From positions 1,922,001-1,986,000 of the forward strand of contig JAHRHY010000009.1 in the NCBI GenBank assembly GCA_019671135.1: a DNA stretch of 64,000 nucleotides, written 5' to 3'. Both the position numbers and the translations under genes were made by a program. Below, piece by piece: positions 55,045 through 64,000 of the stretch; the first letter of the stretch is position 1; each line of letters begins with the position of its first letter. Source of the stretch: Linnemannia hyalina. Lineage: Eukaryota; Mortierellomycota; Mortierellomycetes; Mortierellales; Mortierellaceae. The notes under the pieces were generated by a model. It did no database searches, was not told the origin of the DNA, and saw only the letters and a program-made list of their open reading frames with translations.

Positions 55045-56589
55045 TCAGTTGTATAAAATGAACACAGTTGGGTTGGTCCTATGTGCCTCAGCCAGCGCCA
55101 GAGCTCCTCTGTCAGTAATCGAGTTGTGATACAACTCCAAAGTGGTCAGAGTCGAGTTGATCTTGAGTGCCTCAGCCAGCGCCAGAACTTCGTTGTCACT
55201 GAACGAGTTGTTGGACAAGTCCAAAGTGGTCAGAGTCGAGTTGATCTTGAGTGCCTCAGCCAGCGCCAGAGCTCCGTCGTATCCGATCCGGCTGCTGTTC
55301 AAGCCCAAAGTGACCAGAGTCGAGTTGATCGTGAGTGCCTCGGCCAGCGCCAGAACTTCGTTGCCACTGAACGAGTTGTCGGAAAAGTCCAAAGTGGTCA
55401 GAGTCGAGTTGATCTTGAGTGCCTCAGCCAGTGCACGAGCCCCGTTGTCACCGATCGAGTTGGAACTCAAGTCCAAAGTGGTCAGAATCGAGTTGGTCTT
55501 GAGTGCCACAGCCAACGCATGAGCTCCGTTGGATCCGATCCGGTTGTGTCTCAAGTTCAAAGTGGTCAGAGTCGAGTTAATCTTGAGTGCCTCAGCCAGC
55601 GCCTGAGCTCCATTGGGTTCGATCTGGCTGTACAACAAGTCCAAAGTGGTCAGAGTCGAGTTGATCTTGAGTCCCTCAGCCAGCGCCTGAGCTTCACTGT
55701 CTCCGATCTGGAACAAGTGCAAAGTGGTCAGAGTCGAGTTGATCTTGAGCGCATCAGACAGCGCCTGAGCTCCCCTGTCATTGATCGAGTTGTAACGCAA
55801 GTTCAAAGTGGTCAGAGTCGAGTTGACCTTGAGCGCCTCAGCCAGTGCATGAGCTCCATTGTCACCGATCAAGTTGTTGACCAAGTGCAAAGTGGTCAGA
55901 GTCGAGTTGATCTTGAGTCCCTCAGCCAGTGCATGAGCTCCATTGTCACCGATCCCGTTGCAGCCCAAGTCCAAAGTGGCCAGAGTCGAGTTGATCTTGA
56001 GTCCCTCAGCCAGCGCCAGAGCTTCGTTGTCATGGATCATGTTATCGGACAAGTTCAAAGCAGTCAGAGTTGAGTTGATCTTGAGTGCCTCAGCCAGTGC
56101 ACGAGCCCCGTTGTCACCGATCGAGTTGTAACTCAAGTTCAAAGTGGTCAGAATCGAGTTGGTCTTGAGTGCCTCAGACAGCGCCTGAACTCCATTGGAT
56201 CCGATCCGGTTGATGCTCAAGTCCAAAGTGGTCAGAATCGAGTTGGTCTTGAGTGCCTCAGACAGCGCCTGAGCTCCATTGGATTCGATCCGGTTGTTAC
56301 GCAAGATCAAAGTGGTCAGAGTCGAGTTGGTCAGGATGCTAGACGTTGACGATAGGTTTCTATATTTAGAGCCCTCGACCTTCAGGGTTTTTATAAGGTG
56401 CTTGTTTCTCTTGACAGTTTTCATGCTGGGACCATGTTTCGACAACACGACAGACTTGTAAAGTGGAGGTGTAAACAAGTCCCTCCAATCCTGGCTCACA
56501 CGCACACAGGACGTGAGGTCGTTGAGGCCAAGATTGCTGGCAATTATGGAGCGAATCTCAGGTAGATCGAGGGGACATGTCTGGAACAT
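55045..56589 (-). CDS. F-box-like protein with 15 ribonuclease-inhibitor-type LRRs (LRR gene 2)
   Basis: This is the single-exon paralogue of LRR gene 1 in opposite orientation, 514 aa. The start at 56589 (MFQTCPLDLPEIRSII) aligns with that of the paralogue; the frame is open further upstream through the leader. The F-box-like N-terminus differs from gene 1 by only a few residues, while the LRR part has diverged and expanded to about 15 repeats. One repeat is two residues shorter (HLFQIGDSEAQ), which should distort the regular solenoid. Concave-face residues at NxL/NxI positions vary more than the framework ALAEALKINSTLTTL. The regular 84-bp units also create a long antisense frame (55081-56073, plus) that is not a gene. 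No stop or frameshift, so it is probably functional. Confidence 0.85.
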   Translation of the reverse strand: MFQTCPLDLPEIRSIIASNLGLNDLTSCVRVSQDWRDLFTPPLYKSVVLSKHGPSMKTVKRNKHLIKTLKVEGSKYRNLSSTSSILTNSTLTTLILRNNRIESNGAQALSEALKTNSILTTLDLSINRIGSNGVQALSEALKTNSILTTLNLSYNSIGDNGARALAEALKINSTLTALNLSDNMIHDNEALALAEGLKINSTLATLDLGCNGIGDNGAHALAEGLKINSTLTTLHLVNNLIGDNGAHALAEALKVNSTLTTLNLRYNSINDRGAQALSDALKINSTLTTLHLFQIGDSEAQALAEGLKINSTLTTLDLLYSQIEPNGAQALAEALKINSTLTTLNLRHNRIGSNGAHALAVALKTNSILTTLDLSSNSIGDNGARALAEALKINSTLTTLDFSDNSFSGNEVLALAEALTINSTLVTLGLNSSRIGYDGALALAEALKINSTLTTLDLSNNSFSDNEVLALAEALKINSTLTTLELYHNSITDRGALALAEAHRTNPTVFILYN

Positions 56590-57275
56590 CTTAGTCAGAA
56601 AAGATGAGGAGTGTGACAGGCGTAATGGGGATGTTGAGGGTAGTGATGATGTGGTCGCAAGAAGGTGCGATATGATAGTGTAAGAGCAAGAGAGTATGAG
56701 CAAAGGAACAAGCAAGGGGAGCAAGAAAGAGATGAGAGAGGAAAGAATGATAGAGATAAATGGACGAGGCGAAGAAAAGGTACCTTTTTATACAAGGGTG
56801 AGGTATTTAATAGTGGCAAAAAGCAGAATCGACAATGGACGCCATAATTACGTCACCGAAGCGACCCATGATAGCATCCACTGCGCACTACAAGCACTAA
56901 GGAACTAAGTCCCGAACGACTCTCCACGCCGCCATCCGCACTCGTGGTAGTCGCCGTCCACTTGCGATGCCCTTTAGTTCCGCTGGTGGTACTTGAGGAT
57001 GCGGTAGAAAAGGTGGCGGTGGTCGCGGCGCTGCTGGAGCTGAACCTGGAGATGGAGCTGGGTCCATCATCGCGTTTGGTTTTCCAGGGAAGGAAACCGT
57101 TACTGACAACTGGCTGCAGATAATCTGTACGTTCCTGATTGAGAAGATAGTCCTGAATGATGTTCGCTTTATTCTTGGTAGCTATTAATATAACTTCGTG
57201 GGGTGGTGTGAGTTTTCCTCATTTTCATTAATACCTCTTCAATAGTACCTTGGCCACTTGGAAGAAGATTGTATG
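56590..57275 (-). pseudogene. LRR gene 2 promoter and coding-like remnant in the right arm
   Basis: Beyond the promoter (TATA at 56785-56792, minus strand), about 56830-57275 matches 49641-50084 in reverse. Both copies contain a Pro/Ala/Ser-rich frame following a VTVPFPGKPN / VTVSFPGKPN piece and an upstream TIFFQVAKVLLKR-type piece. It looks like a shared fragment of an older gene; neither copy is complete. Confidence 0.45.
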
Positions 57276-57361
57276 TGGTGAATATCAGTGTAGATGAAGA
57301 GAAGTAACAAGTAAAGAAGTTTTTTTATTATTATGCCCTTGTCCCTGATGCTTGTCCCCAC

Positions 57362-59130
57362 TCAGGGACTATAAATGCTACTCAGGGACAAGCTTATAAT
57401 AATAGAAGTAACTTCTTCACAGATCATTTTTTCCTTCATTATATCCGGCAACGTTTCACACTTCAACGTGAGTACAATCGCCTCTTTTGTTGACACGGGA
57501 TATGTCAGACCTTGCTGATGCATCTGATCCAGCAGCTGTGCGTGCTCGGACGTCAACCTAGGCATAATCACGAGATCGAGTCTCTTGAGTCCAAGGTAAG
57601 TCCATTCCGACCCCCGAGGGAAAACTCTGCCGAGGCAAGATGACCCCGCTCTACGCAGACCTTCAACTTTGAACACTTGACATAGACCTAGTTGAGCTTC
57701 TTGGAGCAGACAACATTAAGACAGAACCTGAGATGCTCTAGCATCTAACAAACCTCGGCAACACCAACCAGCATCCTGTCGTATACTTCGCACATATCCA
57801 GTCGAACCGCCCTCGTCATGTAAGCAATGACTCTGTCGATCCTGGACTGCTCGTATTCCTGATAAGGTTCCAAAATCGCCACGCCCCGGATTGTAGAGTC
57901 AACATTGAGGGGATAGGCTTCTTCGTCGTCCCAGAACTCGCTTAAACAATTTCCAAACCCAGTAACTGCCACACGCTCTTCAAGCTTGGAAATGCCTCCA
58001 GTGCTTCTTGAATCGGTTGAAAATAGTATGCCCACATGACACCAATGACTGTTGTAACATTCGGGAATCGGATGCGGCCATCGACGACGGTCTCCAAGTC
58101 CTCAACCCACAATGTCAGTGGTGATTGGTGCTTAAGATAGTCCCACTCCTTGGACACCTCGGTCTAAGCCCCATACACTTCTCGGATCGACAGCTGCTTC
58201 AGTGCTGGAAACGCCTCAATGACCGATGGGAACTGCTCCAACGAAATATCATCCTTGAACTCCAGTCGCTTTAGAGCCACTTGAGTATATCCATGATGCA
58301 CCTGTGGATCGTACCCGGAATCTCTGAATGCACGAACGACGAAACATGAGGAAACCGAGTCTTGAGGTCGCAAAGCAAGAAATCGTCAGACTACCGTCCA
58401 ATCTGCAAATCCCTCAATAGCGGCAACCTCTGCAGCGCCACACCAGAAATACGTCGTCTCGGTTGTAAGAGCTTGCGCATTCTCCGCATTGATGATATCC
58501 CTTCGTCCATGAAACTCGAGTCGTCGCAAGACACATCAACGCCAGTCGCCACTGCGCCGCTTCCGATAAACACTTCCATCGGGATCCAAGTTTCGAAAGA
58601 CCTCGAGGTCGAACTCATACTTCCAGGGCTGAACACCGACCAGCAACGGAATCCCTTCATGCAAGTCCGGGAGGTCCTCATCGTTGTCATGTAAGATCTC
58701 GTCCATGGACCGACCAAACTCCAGCGACGCCAAATTATTCAGCCCAACCAGGAGCGCGCCCTGCAAGACACTGTCTCGATCCACAGTCAGATGACGAATA
58801 TGACGTGCGTGGTCGGCAAGACGAGTCCTGATCCGTCTGATCCGCGGGTGTATTTTCGAGACTCGACGACTCGACCGTGGGCTCAACTCTCTTCACTTCT
58901 ATCAAGGGACAGTACGGGATCGGTCCAGATATAGTCGCATTCTGTGATGGTGGTGTCGAGAAAGTCGATGGTCCAGAACCAGAAGGGATCTTTCCAGGCC
59001 AGATGAGAGTGTTCCAGAAACAGGGTGTGTGGACTTGATGCCAGAGACGGAAGACGGGGATGCAGGCAAGGCAGGATTCGGGTTCGAGAGAAGAGCCATG
59101 TAAGCCAGGAATTTTGGAGTCTCGACCATG
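57362..59130 (-). pseudogene. Decayed F-box/LRR gene
   Basis: Minus-strand fragments in order: an N-terminal part near 59130-58910 (HSHLAWKDPFWFWTIDF in one frame), ARHIRHLTVDRDSVLQGAL with LNNLASLEFGRSMDEIL (58830-58700), VALKRLEFKDDISLEQFPSV (about 58290), LETVVDGRIRFPNVTTVIG (about 58100), and FPRGSEWTYLGLKRLDL (about 57630-57580) with PRLTSEHAQLLDQM. Stops and frame changes separate them. The order fits the F-box/LRR family seen at 17.3 kb. No intact frame remains. Confidence 0.75.
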
Positions 59131-59472
59131 GTGTGTTGATCCTCTGAGCCCGAGGCGAGGATAGAGAAGAGACTAGTGATAGTAAGTTCGAGAAGGGTTG
59201 AAGTAAAGTGAAGAGCGGCGTCTGAGGGAAAAGATGGCAGTAAAGAAGTAGGCGGAAGATGATAAAGGGATTGAAGGTGAAAAAGGTGATGGAGGAAGAA
59301 AAGAAGGAGGAAGTAAAGAGGGTCAGAAAGTCAAATCAGATCACTGGTTGAGATAAAAGAAGACAATGAGTCGCATGCACGCCACCAAAATTAACTGCGT
59401 GTCTGTTTGCTTAGTCCGGAAGGGGCTCAACTGAAAAAGGTGAGAGGACGTCAATGACCAACATCATTTTAA
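59131..59472. other. Spacer between two decayed F-box/LRR genes
   Basis: Purine-rich on the plus strand, with no coding signal. It may contain the old promoter of the gene at 57.4-59.1 kb. Confidence 0.45.
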
Positions 59473-60772
59473 TTATTTCCGCCCGTCAGCGAGAAATACT
59501 GTACCCCTAACGCAATCCAGGCGCGCCCCAAAGGCAAATCCAAACCCAATCTTCTGCAAATCCCTTATCACTCCTAACTCAGCCAGCCCCGACGCCAATG
59601 TCATCTCAAGACCTTCTGGGATATCCTCCTCTTCCGTTGTAAAGACCACCTTCTTGGGTGCAATGCGCTGACTTAGATACAACCCTTCCAATTTTCGGAG
59701 TCGTCCTAGTCGTACATAGACCTGGCGTTGGATTTCGCACGAGAACAGCTGGAGATCCATGAAATCCTGTTCTTCCTCTGTCAACCCCATGTTCTCGCTC
59801 AGACGCCAGGTGTTCAGACGTGACTCTTGTCCCCCGCGAGACGCGAAGGACACTCACGACATCCATCTCTAGATTCTTGATCCCGAGACAGGTCCACTCT
59901 GTGCTGCCAATAATATCGTCCGCAAGGATATCATAACCACTTGCGCGACACTCTTTCAACAGGAGGCAACCGACAAAGAGTTCGACCAGCTCACGGAAAC
60001 ATCTCTCTCACAGGTCTAATCGGGCATACTCGAGGTTTGTGCACACCCTCCCGAGCTCCCTCAACATCCTGCGTCCGATCTAATCCACAGCCAGACGAAC
60101 CAAGAAGTCCATCTGACAAAACACTCTGTCGATCCTGTTTGATGCCGTCCAGATATTGTAGGCGACAATTGTCTTGATCACACACGGCCTTGGGATGTGG
60201 TGCACGCTCTGGACCTCAAACTCTTCCTCGTCTTCCTCCGTTTCGCTGAGTTTCGGCTTCTCCAATCGTATCTCGAGATGACCCATCGCTGGAAACGCCC
60301 TGAGGAGTCTTTGGAGGGCCAGGTTGCTGGGTGGGAAGACCGTGAAGTTAAGGGTTCTGGCGTTGGGGAGCTTGACTCGACATTGAACAAACCCAGACGG
60401 GTCGTCGACAGATATGGTTGTCAGCATAGGGTGGATGAGTTTCTCCCATAGGGCAGCCTCGGGGATCTCCTCCTTGGTAATGTTGCATCTAGGGATCGAG
60501 AAGGAGTGGAGCCCAGGGAAGGTGACAATATTGACCCGCGTCTGTGTAGCCGAGATGAAAACCAAGTTCTGGAGGTTGGGATGTGGATGAGCGAGGGGCG
60601 TCTCTGGGTCGAACTGTGAGTACTCCGAGTGGACAAAGGAATTTAGGTTCGGGAACTCAGTCGCGAGACGGAGAAAAAGAAAATCGTCTGCATTATGTCC
60701 GATCTCCAGGATGGCGCCTTTCCTCACACACCAGCCAAAGATGGACACAAGGCAGGAGAGAAAAAAAAACAT
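59473..60772 (-). pseudogene. Decayed F-box/LRR gene (LRR part)
   Basis: An open part of 230 codons (60772-60080) reads LRLATEFPNLNSFVHSEY, NLQNLVFISATQTRVNI, FPGLHSFSIPRCNIT and LLRAFPAMGHLEIRLEK, then a TAG after RLAVD. The reading continues in frame (MLRELGRVCTNLEYARLDL), meets TGA, and goes on to STEWTCLGIKNLEMDVV. After a frame break, EIQRQVYVRLGRLRKLEGL and LAELGVIRDLQKIGFGFAFG complete the usual C-terminal LRR part, ending at 59473. The F-box start is missing. Single substitutions would account for the two stops. Confidence 0.75.
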
Positions 60773-60942
60773 GTGCGTACACGGCGCGTGGTTGGCGACA
60801 CACTAATAGAGGAAAATACAAAAGTAACAGAAACTCTCACCCAACCCTTGTGGCATCCACACAAGTACCCAAGCACCCAAAACTAATAAAAAAAAGTCGT
60901 CGTTATGTATATTCACATTGATTGTCCTGAACAATACTAGCC

Positions 60943-62580
60943 TTAAGCGTTGGCCGCAGTTGGTGAGGCAGACTTGACATCCTGTTGCTCTTTCTGCTCT
61001 TGATGCTGCTGCTGCTGCTGTTCAGCCTGGAGCTTAGCCTGGGCCTCAACCTCCAGGATCTGCAGCCTCTGGATCTCGTCGCCCTTCATCCTTGTCCAGA
61101 CATAATCCTGTGCAACAACACCAACCGCCAAACGGATACAATCAACCATCCTATCTTCGACCCACTCGTTTTCCTCATAGGGGATCAACAACCAATGTGC
61201 AGGCAAGCTCTGCGAGCACGACTCAAACTCCAACTTGTGTGTGGGGTCCTGCAAGACAATTACATACGAGATAAACATATCCTTCTCCAGCGTCTTCTCC
61301 TCCGAGGAAGCAGGCTTGGTGTATCCGTGACGGGGCACACGGCAGGGTTGGATCGCCATAAAGACTGGGCAGTTCGAGGCCAGGGTGACGGGATTCCTGT
61401 CGGCACCAGACTGGTGCTTCTCGGCATCGTAATGTGTCTTGATCAAGTGCTCAATGTTGGCCTTGGCCAGTTTAACGGCCTGTTCGTAACCCTCACAAGC
61501 GTTCAATTGACGGTCCTCTGGTTGCACATCCTCGTTCTGGTTGGTTCCTGCTCCCTGGTGGACAATCACATCGCCGCCCTCGGTCTGCTCCATGACTTTT
61601 GAGAATGCTCTGTAGACCAGACCCTCGACACCGACATATCCTACCATATCGTGAGCCAGCCAGATCTCGACCACCTCGTGCTCGGCTATTGGGGGGGCAA
61701 TCACATCCAGCACTGTCGTCATCGAGCTCAGTGTCAGCGACTTCAGATCATTACCTAGTTGTAGGTCACAAGTGGATTCATATCGGTCGTTAGCCATTTG
61801 GAAAATTCATTGACGTATCAAGTCCTCCTTGGTTAATAGGATATGGTTATATGTCCTGTTCCGTACAATAAAGCCCTCCTCCCTTGGCCACTCGTCACAT
61901 GCACATGCAGACCATCATCAACCACAAAAGGTTTGACGATGTAATGAACAAAACGCAACAATGTAAAAAAACAGACGCCAAAGCATAACTAAACAGAGCA
62001 ATAAACGACAAAAGAACATACCAATCTTGCCAATATTCTCGGCGTTAACAAAACCCTTGACGCGCTCCTCCAAGTTCTTGGTCGCCTGGCTCTCCATAGT
62101 AGCCTTAACCGAACTCTGCACAACCGTCTGCGTATTTTTCACGGCCTCAGAAGCAGTCGACCACAGACTACCCAACCACGACGACCTCGAGTCGACCTGT
62201 GCCTGCTGTTGCTGTTGCTGCTGAGGCGCTGCATGCTGTTGCTGTTGCTGCAAGTACTTGGAAGGAAGAGCAGCGGTAGAGTTGAAGGACGACTTGCCCT
62301 GGGAGCCAGGAGGGGTGGCCTTGGCGGTGGTGTCGACGGGGGTGGAGGCAGACTGGGTGATTTCGTCCAGAAAGTCGAGGACGGACTGTTCGTCCTGGTT
62401 GTCTGCTCCTCCTCCTGAGGCGGCTCCTGTTGCTGGGAGACCAGAGGCCGAGGAGGCAGAGGCAGTCCTGTCGCGTGAGGCGGTTGCTCCGGTTTGGTCG
62501 GTGCCAGTGGACGGGGTGGTGTTTGCGTCGCCGTCGAGGGAGTCGAGGAACTGCAGAACATCGTCCTTTGAAGATGACAT
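60943..62580 (-). CDS. MTC1: MTC1 (maintenance of telomere capping 1) homologue, two exons
   Basis: This encodes 456 aa. Exons on the minus strand are 62580-62022 and 61754-60943. The second exon begins inside an open frame; the acceptor CTACAACTAG|GTAATG keeps phase and gives GKIGNDLKSLTLSSMTTVLD, matching the family. The N-terminus has two short similar motifs (DDVLQFLDSL and EQSVLDFLDEI), a low-complexity linker with poly-Gln, then SSWLGSLWSTASEAVKNTQ. The core LDVIAPPIAEHEVVEIWLAH with DMVGYVGVEGLVYRAFSKVM and EGGDVIVHQG is typical of Mtc1 proteins. The C-terminus is a Gln/Glu-rich coiled coil. The yeast protein is linked genetically to telomere capping and physically to COPI; its biochemical role is unknown. 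Confidence 0.85.
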
Positions 62581-62919
62581 TTGTTTCGTGTTTGTTGAGA
62601 GGGAGTGGGTGTTATTGGAGGTGTGATGTAACAAGAAGAGAGAGGATGATGACACGAAGGTAGAAAGGAAGAGCAACGTACGGCACTCGTGGAATAAAAG
62701 AAACTCAAAGGGGACAAGTGGGGTTCGTGACTGGGAAGAGGGGCGTGTGGGTGGGACTTTTGTGCTGACTGTCAGCCCACTGCTCTCACTTCTTCCATTC
62801 GCTCGCCTGGAAGAAGGTACGACAGGCGCAATTCTGTGTGGCTTAGGAGTGGAAGCAATTGAACACGCTCTATGCATCGAATCAATACTTTACTTTACTT
62901 GCGCTGCTTGGCTCAATAT
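62581..62919. other. MTC1 promoter and FKBP 3' flank
   Basis: This compact region upstream of MTC1 and downstream of the FKBP-TPR gene has no gene. The open frame extending MTC1 upstream (to 62877) is taken as leader because MSSSKDDVLQFL fits the family's start. Confidence 0.5.
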
Positions 62920-63911
62920 CTAACTGAACATCTTGCTGTAAGCAGCCTTCTCCTTCTTCTTGAACGCAGTCTGCTTCGATGCAATCACATTCAACAAGCT
63001 AGTAAAAGTAGCATCGCCAGGCGCAATCTCAAGTCCGCGCTGAGCAATCTTCTTTGCGTCCTCAAACTCGCTCAGTCCCAAGTATGCCTGTGCAAGACGG
63101 TATGTCACCTTCACATGGTCATCCTGAATCTCCAACGCCTAAAAACAAGTATTTCATTCGGTAAACAAAACAGAGTAGTATCAGTAATATGAACAATTGA
63201 CGTCTAACACCAAATAACAACCACTGCCAAATATCACAACGAAATGAAGAGTTACCTGGAGGCAGGCCTCGGCGGCCTTTCCGTTCTCGTTGAGCTTCAA
63301 GTAAGCGGCAGCCAAGTTTGACAACAGGGCCAGGTGCAAGGGTCCAGCCTCCTGGAGCTGCTCGGGGGTAGCGCCCGCCAAATCCTTCAACAGATCAGCA
63401 CCATCCTTGTATGCCTGTGCGGCAGGTCCGTTCTCGCCAGCCTTGAACGATGCGTTTCCCTGATCTTTCTTCTTCTTGGCCAATGTCAACTTGGCCGATG
63501 GGTTGTCAGCGGACTAACAGTTCATAAGTTCATATAAACAAGTCGTTTTGGTATCCAGAACAGGTTTAGTGTCTAGAACAGGTCGTAGGGGATGCCATTT
63601 CGAAACACTGGATCAGTTGAAGAGCGTTGTTACCTCCTGGAAGCCGAGCAACTCGACCTCGAACTTGAGAGTAGAGTTTCCGGGGATCTTGGGTGGGCTT
63701 CCCTGAGCGCCGTATGCTATTGGCCATGAACAAAGTACCAACGACGCCTGCGGTCAATACTTGGATTCTCCTCAATAACGACGTCGTGTGTAGGTCAGCT
63801 AAAGATATCCATGATTCTGATGCATACCGTATTCAGGAGCACAGACCAGCTCGGCCAACTCTCCAATCTTCATGGTGGCAACACCCTCGTCCCATCCCTT
63901 GATGACCTGGC
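62920..63911 (-). CDS. FKBP-type peptidyl-prolyl isomerase with C-terminal TPR domain (partial, runs off the window)
   Basis: This is the 3' part of an FK506-binding co-chaperone. Visible exons on the minus strand are 63911-63828, 63716-63634, 63513-63256 and 63138-62920, all in phase; earlier exons lie beyond the right edge. The first two encode the second half of an FKBP domain, [36 protein letters not shown] and [10 protein letters not shown], with the Trp, Tyr and PP residues of the FK506/proline pocket. The rest is a TPR region: [36 protein letters not shown] and [20 protein letters not shown], then a lysine-rich end. FKBP-TPR proteins bind the C-terminal EEVD of Hsp90; the basic clamp residues cannot be judged by eye. 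Confidence 0.9.
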
Positions 63912-64000
63912 CTATTAATAATTGAGCAATACAATGCAAAACGTCAGATATGAACACAATACGCAAAGGTCGTGGATTAGTTGCGTAGCATGCTAATATG

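Larger units (their letters stand above)
54680..57275. repeat. Right arm of the large imperfect inverted duplication
   Basis: Mirror of 49641-53476. From the centre outwards it holds the transposase tail, LRR gene 2 with its promoter, the GGACGCCATAATTACGTCACC block and a coding-like remnant, ending at the CCTTGGCCACTTGGAAGAAG sequence. It lacks the 0.88-kb insertion of the left arm. Confidence 0.85.

Noticed and set aside
55081..56073. 330-codon plus-strand open frame with repeated QVQSGQSRVDLE-type units
   Set aside because: It is the antisense shadow of the 84-bp LRR units of the minus-strand gene; the unit length is a multiple of three, so one stop-free frame repeats. No promoter or start context of its own.
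61755..61797. MTC1 second exon as a separate gene starting MANDRYES
   Set aside because: A CTAG acceptor 43 nt inside this frame joins in phase to the upstream exon and restores the conserved GNDLKSLTL region.

Overview
This window is nuclear DNA of a filamentous fungus. Genes carry several short spliceosomal introns with GTAAGT/GTATGT donors and CTAAT-type branch points close to the acceptor. Intergenic DNA is full of T-, CT- and GT-rich low-complexity tracts. The combination of a GPI-type chitin deacetylase, F-box/leucine-rich-repeat families and a TnpB-like Fanzor protein fits an early-diverging fungus of the Mortierella/Linnemannia type; that placement is an inference from gene content.

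Layout. 0.4-11.4 kb is a dense housekeeping block: ribosomal protein uS9 (-), divergent from a mitochondrial Tim44/MAIP1-like protein (+), then a DHA2-type MFS exporter (-), ribosomal protein eL13 (-) and a Pho84-type phosphate transporter (-). 11.4-22 kb is gene-poor, holding one small secreted protein (16.2 kb, +) and one decayed F-box/LRR gene (17.3-19.0 kb, +). 22.4-23.7 kb is a polysaccharide/chitin deacetylase (+). Convergent with it, 23.9-28.4 kb (-) is the most remarkable gene: five exons whose splice phases all match join an XPG/FEN1-like nuclease to a complete Fanzor (eukaryotic TnpB/RuvC, Zn-ribbon) protein of 1,351 residues. 31-43.1 kb returns to housekeeping genes, all on the minus strand: a PP4 regulatory subunit 1 (HEAT) homologue, a membrane coiled-coil protein of unknown function, and eIF6.

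From 43.6 to 60.8 kb the DNA is a graveyard: decayed multi-exon genes with stop codons, Tc1/mariner-type transposase relics, and an imperfect inverted duplication of about 7.6 kb (arms about 49.64-53.48 and 54.68-57.28 kb). The duplication holds two intact, oppositely oriented F-box-like/ribonuclease-inhibitor-type LRR genes with 12 and 15 repeats. Two further decayed F-box/LRR genes follow (57.4-60.8 kb). The right end is housekeeping again: an MTC1 homologue (60.9-62.6 kb, -) and the 3' part of an FKBP-TPR peptidyl-prolyl isomerase (62.9 kb to the edge, -).

Splicing points of note: the first intron of the uS9 gene is best explained as a GC-AG intron, and several genes begin with tiny coding exons (7, 10, 30 and 39 nt). 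All exon coordinates were worked out by eye from splice signals, reading frame and family conservation; none was tested with transcript data.
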